Of a DNA stretch of 64,000 nt, positions 55,012-64,000 are shown in pieces (the stretch's first letter is position 1; each line of letters opens with the position of its first letter). The DNA comes from Sipunculus nudus. Its lineage: Eukaryota > Annelida > Sipuncula > Golfingiida > Sipunculidae. A program made the position numbers and the translations under genes. Under the pieces are notes generated by a model. The model was not told where the DNA came from. It worked only from the letters and a program-made list of their open reading frames with translations, and made no database searches. Location: the NCBI GenBank assembly GCA_026874595.1, contig CM049308.1, positions 75,377,124 through 75,441,123 on the forward strand. The letters run 5' to 3'.

Positions 55012-55999
55012 GAAACCAGGAGAGCCTTCAACTACATGACATTGAACAACAAAATTTTAATATTCACAATCAGAAAAAAGCTGATAAGATGCTCTTGCTA
55101 AAGTGTGTTATCTATCTGCATGCATGTGGTGACACACCTTTCTGGTGAACCTTTTAAAACAAGATTAACCTTTACATAAAACATAATTTCAGACCACTTA
55201 CTGTTGCAACATTTGCTTTGGCTTTTGCTGTCTGACAGCCCATCAGTCTTTAAAGTATCAATTTAAAAAGAAAACAAAATACACTCACGGGAAATGATGT
55301 TCAGCTGACTAGCTTGTTAAATATGCAAGGATTTACTCCCTATGTTTGGGCCTCTGACCCTTGTTTACCTATCAATCTGGTCATTATCTCTTTTACATTT
55401 AATTCCCCTAAATGCATTAATTGATTCTAACAGAACAGGTAGGAACATCTGTTAGGCTGCCTGCCAATACTATGGGACCAGCACTACGATGCCCTTAACA
55501 TCTTAATAATGCGTAATGACTTTGTTATTCCACCCCTGTCATTATACCCTGCCACATTATTCAATTTATTCTTTTATCATGTGCGGCCACTTAACTTTAA
55601 TTTAACAGCTTTTAAGTATTTATTTTACAATAAAACTGCCTTACGCAGAAATGTAAACCATAGCCTCGTTACCTGACACATGATTTTCTTGGGTGCCGAG
55701 TTGGGCACTGGGTATGTATGAGTATATAAAAGTATGAATTTGCATCGTTTATTTCAAGTTTTGGAAGTCTAGGTATAAAAAGATACATTGTAAATCTCAA
55801 AAACAATAGATGATTAACTTATAGATAAAAAAATGTATGATAGATATTTTCCAATCCGTTCATTCTTTCAGTCCGGGGGATAAACTGTGATACAAACTCC
55901 AAATTTGGTATGTGTATTCCCCTATACGTATGTGTATACCGCTTTGAGACCAAGCTATTGTTAAATAGCAGGGTTCATTGGTCTAAATGTAATGATTAG
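55012..55999. other. Non-coding sequence
   Basis: No gene supported. AT-rich, with scattered short homopolymers. Confidence 0.5.
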
Positions 56000-56085
56000 G
56001 TATTGATTTTCCATAAGCCTTGTCCGTTGATAGTATCGAATGCTTTAACCAGGTCTACATACACCTAAAGTAGTCGCCCGAACAA
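56000..56085 (-). mobile_element. LINE reverse-transcriptase motif A fragment
   Basis: The minus strand reads VYVDLVKAFDTINGQGLWKI. This fits the F-DL-KAFDTVNR-gLWKiL block of jockey/RTE-like non-LTR reverse transcriptases. Flanking frames are broken and no other RT motif is recognisable. Confidence 0.55.
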
Positions 56086-57879
56086 TGGCCGACTTTCATG
56101 ATCACTCGAGGGTGTGGTCCTTTCATGTGGGAACAACATCAGATAAGTGGGATCTGATTAGTTAATCGTTACATCCTCACAATCTTAAACGAAATGAATT
56201 GTTCCAGATGTTATTTCCAGAGTGCACATTGTAACCTATTATCCTCGAATTTATCAAATGTAAACGAAGTGAGGCCAAGGGTTAATAAATGATATTAAGC
56301 AGTGTCTCAGGGTCATCTTGTCCTACTCCTGGCTTTGGGCGTCGGGGGGGGGGGGTATTTTATAAGCGAACTTGTGAGCTTGTGCGATTGCGCAGCGTCG
56401 TCCGTCCGCATTCCATGGTTGTGAGAAGGTTAACCCATGCTATCTCAGAAACCTTCATAGCCAGCAGCTCCAAATTGTATGTAAGAATCAGTCACATGTA
56501 AACCTTTATCGGATAAAGCTTATTTTTATATGTATCTGCATTTACTTAGATTTTATAGGGAAAAAGCTTAAACCTTTAAAAATCTTCTTCTCCGAAACTG
56601 TCCAGCCAAATGTCCAGTATTTCACCTGCAATACTTAAATCAAAATCTCCGAAATGGCTTGAGCTACCATCACCAAATCTTATGCCAATATTGGTCATGT
56701 GAGTCCCATATGAGTCACATGAGTCCCATAGCCGTATCATACTTAGTTTATGTGTATTTTACACTTTCGCCAGTTAATATTATAGATAGGCAGTACTCTT
56801 TAGCCACAATAAAGGTAACTAAATTTCGGAAAATCAAGCCGATTCCTAACATATGGACCGACAGACGGTCAATTTCACCGCAATTCGTCTCCTGGGTTCA
56901 AACCAAAATGCATTAACACTCAATTGCAAATTATATATGTCTAATTTTAAGACTGATAACGTTAGATTAGAAAATCATATAACTGTGTACAAGATTTAAA
57001 ATGTAAATATTCCGAATTTCTAGCGTTTATTATGGTTTTCGGGATGGTCTCTCTAAAAGGCTAATGAACTGTCCGAGTACCTTGACCGGAACCAAATCTT
57101 CATGCATTATACAGGGTACAGAGGTCTAATTTTCAACATGTTCCGATTTAAATAGCCCTTATGGTTACTCCCGTTACTGTTCAAGTGTTTTATTTTTATT
57201 TGAACTGGTTAAACCATAATCTTCAAATGAATTTAAAGTTTGTTTTAGGTATTAGTTAGGACCACAAATTAATGTAGCACTATATCATAGAATCGCTACT
57301 TTACTTTGTGAAAAAAAACTAGGAAATAATTGGAGGTGACAGTTCGATTATTAATTGCCTACTGCTGCTTAGTTAATTGCCCTCCACACAACCCTGTATA
57401 CGATACCACTCCTTAATCACGTATCTCAAGATTTCATGTCATCATGCCAAGGGAAACTACTTTTATAGATATATGCATCTTTTTTATGCATTTTTATATT
57501 CTTGAAATACAGAAACAGTGTTTGACTGCTTAGATCTTTGGTGACCCCATATTTTTTGTGGGTGATAATTTATCATATAGTATAAATGATTCATAGGCCA
57601 AAGTAAAATAAGAAATCAATTCTAGTTTTTGTAAATTTTATTTTATTCCTGCAGAGGAGTGATGTATTCTGGTCATTTCCGCCAGGTTTTTTTATATACG
57701 AATTTTGACAATATATTTTTCTGTTTTCATTTTTAAATTTCTTTATTAAAAAATGATGCTGCTTGCTTCTTTTATTAATAAAAGTTTTCAAATTACACTT
57801 TATTGCAATTCTGTAGCTTATCATATTCTTTAACTTATTTATCAATTCCAGAAATGAAAGTGGCACTTACCTTTAACAA
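56086..57879. other. Non-coding, G12 run
   Basis: G12 at 56344-56355. Short tandem GTGAGTCCCATATGAGTCAC / ATGAGTCCCAT near 56698-56730. No supported gene. Confidence 0.5.
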
Positions 57880-58200
57880 TATACATATCATATACCGGTA
57901 TACAGACATATATTTCCATTTCTTCATATATGCCATAAATATATACATTCACCTTTTCAGACCTATAACAAAACTATATCCTTTTGTATTTTTCTTTACG
58001 TTTCATTATTATGCTTCTGTATATACATATCACTCATATATTTCCATATCTCTCACTTATCACTGGTATCTATTTTCCTATATATCCACATATACATTTG
58101 TTTCTACCTATACATCTGTGCACATTTCACATATTTTATATCGCCATATATTCTTTTACATTCCATTTAAATGTCATCTACAGATATCATATCTTGCCTG
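57880..58200. repeat. Low-complexity ATACATAT/CATTT-rich region
   Basis: Imperfect repetition of CATATATTTCCAT-like and TATACAT-like words over 300 bp. The long plus frames here (132 and 82 codons) are Y/I/S/F-only products of the repeat and are not genes. Confidence 0.6.
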
Positions 58201-58313
58201 ACCGGCAGTCTACCCAGTGGCAACATCTATGATCTATTCCAGAGCTTTAATAGGCTCTCTCCGTATTCTACAAGCTTTGGGTACAACACTCCTCGATAAC
58301 TGTGTGTACATGC

Positions 58314-58367
58314 ACATGCAAACATTTAGATGTTGCATGTACATGCAAACATTTAGATGTATTATTA
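58314..58367. repeat. 27-bp tandem duplication
   Basis: ACATGCAAACATTTAGATGT recurs at 58314 and 58341. Confidence 0.9.
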
Positions 58368-58519
58368 TGGCCATGACCTGCGGTCTATACCTCATTTGTG
58401 CCCAATAACTGTTCAACAGTACATGGTTAACCTCACTTTGTCCTCCTTGCTTCATTTCAAACACACAAGTGACTATATACATACATACATTTCATACAAG
58501 TCTCATATCTCACTGTGTC

Positions 58520-58520
<1 letters not shown>

Positions 58521-58562
<42 letters not shown>
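58521..58562. repeat. (TA)n microsatellite
   Basis: About 21 TA units. Confidence 0.95.
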
Positions 58563-58566
<4 letters not shown>

Positions 58567-59049
58567 CCCTTCCTTATCTAGACTGTGACATTACATATTG
58601 GGTTCACAGCAAGGTTTTACTGTTCACTCGCATAATCATTTACTGTGTGTGTGCGTGTCATTATATTGGGCAGCTGCCAACATTCCTTGCTCCATTATGC
58701 ATGCATAAATCACGGACATTCTTCTCAGTGTTAGCAGACATATAGGCGTGCTAGCACTAGTAGTTTTCATTTCACAAAGTATTTTGGTGAGGACAAATAT
58801 CTGTGATTTCCATTCTAAGCCCACAAAATATTGTTAACAACAGTCCTGTCATCCACCTTGCAACTGGTTCAATAAAACTGATTCAATTAATACCATCTAT
58901 GGTCGGCTTTCATATGAAGTGATGCCAAACATTACTCAGACTGCATGCTTTGGGTTATCACATAAGCATTGCATATACAAATTCCCTCTTTCCTTTCAAT
59001 TAGTCTTGGCCTGGTAGGTTTGCCTGGCAATGCATATCAATGGTTTGAT
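58563..59049. other. Non-coding sequence
   Basis: No gene recognised. Confidence 0.5.
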
Positions 59050-61590
59050 TTATTTGCTATATCTTGTTCTAGCTGGCTCTGGAGCATTTGCAGAAAGAGG
59101 ATGTTGTCATCCTAGTGTTGGGTCAGGACTTTTTCGATCTGCTTTTTCTTCCGGGGTGCAAGGGGCAACTTCTTTACATCCAACTGCAGCTGATTAATTT
59201 GTTATACATTGAACAAATACTATCTCCGTCTCTCCTGTCTTCCTCAGGATGAGCCGCAATCACTGCCTTCAAAATGCAAAGTTCCAGTAGGGACCACTTC
59301 CGGATTTTTAGGGCATGTCCCAGGCCAATTGATTTATAACTCTGTATTGGCTCAGGGATAGGGCCTGCTGGCTGCAATTAATTTTCCTTTGGTGAGATGG
59401 CTTACGCCCATTCGTGTTTGTACAGTTGCGACAGATGCACTTCTCGTGGCATCCGGTTCCCGCAACATGGCATGAAAATCTAAAACGCTTAGTTTGTTGG
59501 TGCCATGGCACTTGTTTTCTTTCCTCTCTTCACCAGAGCCCCTTGACCACACTTGCAAGAAAGAGCAACCTGGACAGTGCTGGATTCATTTGCTGATGGC
59601 AGCTGACAAGTTTGTTCCCGAGTCCTTGTGATGTCACTTCTTGTTGCGTCATATATATGGGTTTGGCCCACTTCATGAGGAACTTTTGAGCACTTAGTGT
59701 CCCTCTTGCTATCTTTGCGTTCACAAATTTCTAAAAAAAAAAACTCTGTGTTCCTTGTCACCTCTGTGGCCATTAATTCATTAATGTGGCTCAGCTCGAC
59801 ATTGTGCAAGGCCTTCGGGGTGACCTTGTACCGCTCCATCAGGATTGAATTTAAAGTCCAAGCTAAGCCTTGAGATTCAATAGAGGTGAACACAGAATGC
59901 GTAAAGTTCATGAGATATGTGGGTTGCCAGTGGCAGCTTTCAATCTTATTTATCACTTGCAAGCCCCTTTGTGCTAAGCTACTGTCATTTGGACTGTCGG
60001 GCTCTTCTGGCATATCATTGCTGCTGATAAGCTCCAGTAAACATCCATGCAAAAGTCACCAAAAACATATATATTCATCACTGTGCTTCTTTCCAGTTTT
60101 GCTATGGTGTCATTCTGCAGTTCTGTTTGCACTGTCATCCATAACTGCTAATCTTGTGTGGGTGGCTCCCCAAAGTCAGTGCTCTGGCCACATCTCTTTC
60201 TGTCATGCTTTCCCAACCACAACCAAAGTCTTCCTGCATTTCGATGAAACCTTTGTCTGGGATGCCGAAGGTTTCAGTTGTGTTCGTATTTGTTTCGCTT
60301 GAAGGTTCTGATGTGACCTTGCTGCGTGTCTGGGCGATTTCAGTAGCTTACAGGGTGCTATCTCACACTCTTTGCAACCGTTTCTTAAAACTTTTTACCC
60401 TTTCCAGACACTTGGTCATTCCATTTGGCGATAAACAGGTACAGTCGTGCTACTGCCAGAAAGTGAGTCAACTTAGGCACATTAATCCCACAGGTGCCTA
60501 TGAAAGAATTCATTCTTGCTGGTTCCTGCTTGGGGTGGGACATCTCCCAAGCAGCCATTTGTCACATGCACCAACAGCTTTGTTATCTCATTTTTTGCTG
60601 CTGCACTGAGAAGTGTAGTGCACTTTGTGTCACATAGGCTCCCATACTTTTGTACAAACTTGTCTAAATTTACTATCAACTCGTCCACTGGAGCGGTTGG
60701 CAGGCCTCGCCCCTGCCTGCTTGTGTCACCAGCTCTTCGAAAACACAGACGAAATGCTCCAGTGACCCTTTCACAGAAAGAATGGCGCTTTGAGATCTCG
60801 CGGGTACGCTGGAGTGCGTGAAACAAATCCAACACCAGTCACACGTCTTGCCCAAGCACCTCCCGTATCTTCTTTCGCACATGGCAACAGTTTTCGACCA
60901 CTACCAGGGATATCGGGGGACAGTGCAGTTTCTCTTGGCGATTCTTCATGTCGACTAGCACATCCTGTGCCTCAGATATGGTTTCTCCTTCTTTCAATTT
61001 CCAAGCGACTATTTGACCTGCCTCATTCATTACAAAAAATGCTGAATTGTACTGCATGTCCAATTTCCTAGTCATAGGTCGCTGCAGACCGAGATTTGCA
61101 GCTGCCTTGAAGGTACGGTCCATGGTCATCATGGTACCAGTTAGCTGTGCCTTACGATTGTCATAAATTTGCTTGCTCTTAGCAAAATCTATATTTTTTT
61201 AGATAAGGTTGGTAATATGCAACATGATTCAAGAACTGTAATACTTTGTCTTTGAATGCGGCAATACACATATCCCTGTAGTACAGTTCCCTTCCAGCAA
61301 ACGTCGTCCCTCCTGTAATCATGGCTCAGAAACTATCCAGGAATTCTCCAGTATAGGGAGTCTTGAAACAACTCAGGATAAATGGGACCCTGCATTCCTT
61401 CGGGACTCTCTTTGACAGAATATCAGCATGTGTCGACAAGTATTGACACCCATGTCTTGAACAGCGGTAGTGGTCGTCCTATCAGCCAAACACTGCCTCG
61501 AATGTGGTGAAGTCTGCAATAGGGAAGACTGTCATGGGGCACTGCACTGTTCCTCAAGTACCATTGTCAAATCTGGTCGTCACAATATTC
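59050..61590 (-). pseudogene. DDE-transposase-like pseudogene, tandem copy A
   Basis: Read on the minus strand from 61.59 kb downward. An N-terminal block (STHADILSKRVPKE) leads to MMTMDRTFKAAANLGLQRPM (first catalytic Asp) and NSAFFVMNEAGQIVAWKLKE. Next are VVVENCCHVRKKIREVLGQD (second acidic site, here Glu where related proteins have VDNCC), LDLFHALQRTREISKRHSFC and NGCLGDVPPQAGTSKNEFFH (catalytic Glu in KNE-FHR). A 187-codon frame at 60052-59489 ends in a Cys-rich CKCGQGALVKRG, then CHEKCICRNC motif. A short C-terminal frame (59377-59174, AVIAAHPEEDRRDGDS) is unique to this copy. Frame breaks at several points make it non-functional. This RNase H-like transposase-related family is common in cnidarians and molluscs, but I cannot give its superfamily name with certainty. 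Confidence 0.6.
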
Positions 61591-63951
61591 TTAAGGGCAT
61601 GTCCCAGGATTGCCAATTGTGTTATACCACTGGAATGGCTGAGGGATAGGGCCTGCTGGCTGCAATTAATTTTCCTTTCTTGAGATGGCTTACGCCCATT
61701 CGTGTTTGCACCATTGCGACAGATGCACTTCTCGTGGCATGCAGTTCCCGCAACATAGCATGAAAATCTAAAACGCTTAGTTTGTTGGTGCATGGCACTT
61801 GTTTTCTTCCTCTCTTCACCAGAGCCCCTTGACCACACTTGCAAGAAAGAGCAACCTGGACAGTGCTGAATTCATTTGCTGATGGCAGCTGACAAGTTTG
61901 TTCCTGAGTCCTAGTGATGTCACTTCTTGTTGCGTCATATATATGTGGGTTTAACCCACTTCATGAGGAACTTTAGAGCACTTAGTGTTCCTCTTGCTAT
62001 CTTTGCTTTCACAAATTTCTCATAAAGCTCTTGTGTTCCTTGTCACCTCTGTGGCCATTAATTCCTTAATGTGGCTCAGTTCGACATTGTGCAAGGTCTT
62101 CGGGGTGACCTTGTACCGCTCCATCGGGATTGAATTTAAAGTCCAAGCTAAGCCTTGAGATTCAATAGAGGTTAACACAGAATGCGTAAAGTTCATGAGA
62201 TATGTGGGTTGCCAGTGGCAGCTTTCAATCTTATTTATCACTTGCAAGCCCATTTGTGCTAAGCTACTGTCATTTGGACTGTCGGGCTCTTCTGGCATAT
62301 CATTGCTGCTGATAAGCTCCAGTAAACATCCATTTTGTGCAAAAGTCACCAAAAACATATATATTCATCACTGTGCTTCTTTCTAGTTTTGCTATGGTGT
62401 CATTCTGCAGTTCTGTTTGCACTGTCATCCGTAACTGCTAATCTTGTGTCGGTGGCTCCCCAAAGTCAGTGCTCTGGCCACATCTCTTTCTGTCATGCTT
62501 TCCCAACCACAACCAAAGTCTTCCTGCATTTCGATGAAACCTTTGTCTGGGATGCCGAAGGTTTCAGTTGTGTTCGTATTTGTTTCGCTTGAAGGTTCTG
62601 ATGTGACCTTGCTGCGTGTCTGGGCAATTTCAGCAGCTAACAGTGTGCTATCGCACACTCTTTGCAACCGTTTCTTAAAACATTTTACCCTTTCCAGACA
62701 CTTGGTCATTCCATTTGGCGATACACAGGTACAGTCGTGCTACTGCCAGAAAGTGAGTCAATTTAGGCACATTAATCCCACAGGTGCCTATGAAAGAATT
62801 CATTCTTCCTGGTTCCTGCTTGTGGTGGGACATCTCCCAAGCAGCCATTTGTCACATGCACCAACAGCTTTGTTATCTCATTTTTTGCTGCTGCACTGAG
62901 AACTGTAGAGCCCTTTGTGTCACAATTGGCTCCCATACTTTTGTACAAACTTGTCTTAATTTCTTCTCAACTCGTCAACTGGAGGGGTTGGCAGGCCTCG
63001 CTCTTGTTCACCAGCTCTACGAAAATACAGACGAAATGCTCCAGTGACCCTTTCACAAAAAGAATGGCGCTTTGAGATCTCACGGCTACCCTGGATTGCG
63101 TGAAACAGATCCAACACCACTCATACGTCTTGCCCAAGCACCTCCCGTATCTTCTTGTGCACATGGCAACCGTTTTTAACCACCAGCAGGGATATCGGGG
63201 GACAGTGCAGTTCTTGGCGATTCTTCATGGCGACTAGCACATCCTGTGCCTCAGATATGGTTTCTCCTGTCAATTTCCAAGCGACTATTTGACCTGCCTC
63301 GTTCATTACTAAGAATGCTGAATTGTACTGCATGTCCAATTTCCTAGTCACAGGTCGCTGCAGGCCGAGATTTGCAACTGCCTTGAAGGTGCCGTCCATG
63401 GTCATCATGGTACCAGTTAGCTGTGCCATACGATTGTCATAAATTTGCTTGCTCTTAGCAAAGTCAAACCAAAACAGCCTCATCAGTGAGACATTCGAGG
63501 GGACAGGCATGTTCACTCGGGAATCGGCGATTGGCAAGGGAATGGCTCATTACAAGTAAAGTCTAAAGATTAGCTTAGTAATATGCAACATGATTCAAGA
63601 ACTGTAATACCTTCTCTTTGAATGCGGCAATACACATATCCCTGTGGTACAGTTCCATTGCTGCAAACGTCGTCCCTCCTGTAATCATGGCTCGGAAACT
63701 CTCCAGGAATTCTCCAGTATAGGGAGTCTTGGAACAACTCAGGATAAATGGGACCTTGTATTCCTTCGGGACTCTCTTTGACAGAATATCAGCATGTGTC
63801 GACAAGTATTGACACCCGTGTCTTGAGCAGCGGTAGTCTCGTCCTATCAGCCAAACACTGCTTCGAATGTGGTGTAGTCTGCAATAGGAAAGACTGTCAT
63901 GTGGTACTGCACTGTTCCGTCAAGTACTATTGTCAAATCTGGTTATCACAA
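59308..63951. repeat. 2.3-kb head-to-tail tandem duplication
   Basis: Unit A 59308-61590 and unit B 61591-63951. The period is about 2283 bp over most of the unit, then about 2357 bp after a 75-bp difference near 61.19 / 63.47 kb. Both units begin near AGGGCATGTCCCAGG and end near TCACAATATTC / TCACAACATTC. Confidence 0.95.
61591..63951 (-). pseudogene. DDE-transposase-like pseudogene, tandem copy B
   Basis: Head-to-tail with copy A and more than 90% alike by eye. It retains a segment that copy A lost near 61.19 kb: MPVPSNVSLMRLFWFDFAKS, then KQIYDNRMAQLTGTMMTMDG, then TFK. The second catalytic block reads VVKNGCHVHKK, so the acidic residue is replaced by Lys and one Cys by Gly. The glutamate block also remains. 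Copy B ends at GGGCATGTCCCAGG (about 61591-61605), where its sequence runs into the 5' end of copy A. The C-terminal part past that point is therefore missing. The start beyond 63.95 kb leaves the window. Confidence 0.6.
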
Positions 63952-64000
63952 CATTCCTGCAATCTGTTACAATTTTATTTCGTCCTTTGCATACAATCCT

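Noticed and set aside
57803-58232. 132-codon plus-strand protein
   Set aside because: Composed almost only of Y, I, S, F, T and H from a CATATA/CATTT low-complexity tract.

Overview
This is eukaryotic, almost certainly metazoan, nuclear DNA. It is AT-rich and gene-poor, with no operons or ribosome binding sites. Coding signal occurs in short exons flanked by GT/AG splice sites or in decayed transposon frames. (TA)n and long poly(G)/poly(C) runs are common. The mix of transposons (L1/Tx1-like and other APE-type LINEs, a Penelope-like relic, ZNF862-type hAT, tRNA-derived SINEs, piggyBac- and Harbinger-type MITEs, OB-fold and tyrosine-recombinase-like gene fragments) suggests a marine invertebrate such as a mollusc, hemichordate or lancelet. 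The sequence alone does not settle which. No complete host gene with a recognisable function is visible.

Layout. 1-14 kb is mostly non-coding. It holds one well-bounded small exon (2640-2735), decayed LINE and Penelope reverse transcriptase fragments, a repeat built around the palindrome GGTGGCGCCACC (7.0-7.5 kb) and a 22-bp minisatellite (9.36-9.53 kb). 14.28-17.23 kb is a 5'-truncated L1/Tx1-like LINE on the minus strand with a perfect 15-bp target-site duplication. 17.9-20.2 kb is a plus-strand series of four phase-compatible exons encoding a zinc-finger plus core-binding region of a tyrosine-recombinase-like (YR) protein, followed by an exon with the first catalytic arginine box. That last exon lies in an 888-bp segment repeated at 26.8-27.7 kb. 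Between the two copies sits a nearly complete APE-type LINE (about 21.6-26.8 kb) with ORF1, endonuclease, QADD reverse transcriptase and a Cys/His tail. 27.7-30.4 kb carries exons resembling the OB-fold of replication protein A and a 303-bp tandem duplication.

31-37 kb is sparse. 38.6-39.9 kb is a decayed hAT transposase. 41-46.6 kb has local tandem duplications, a MADF-like exon remnant and a 284-bp piggyBac-type MITE with TTAA ends. 46.7-51.6 kb has a candidate terminal exon, a degenerate unknown gene, a tRNA-derived SINE and a 337-bp Harbinger-type MITE. 53.8-55.0 kb, minus strand, has an OB-fold exon followed by an exon with the C-terminal HLGH...YY box of a tyrosine recombinase. The last 5 kb is a head-to-tail tandem duplication of a 2.3-kb DDE-transposase-like pseudogene.

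Functionally the window is mostly a mobile-element graveyard. The parts that best resist that description are the two places where YR-like and OB-fold-like exons lie close together on the same strand, and the duplicated YR exon.
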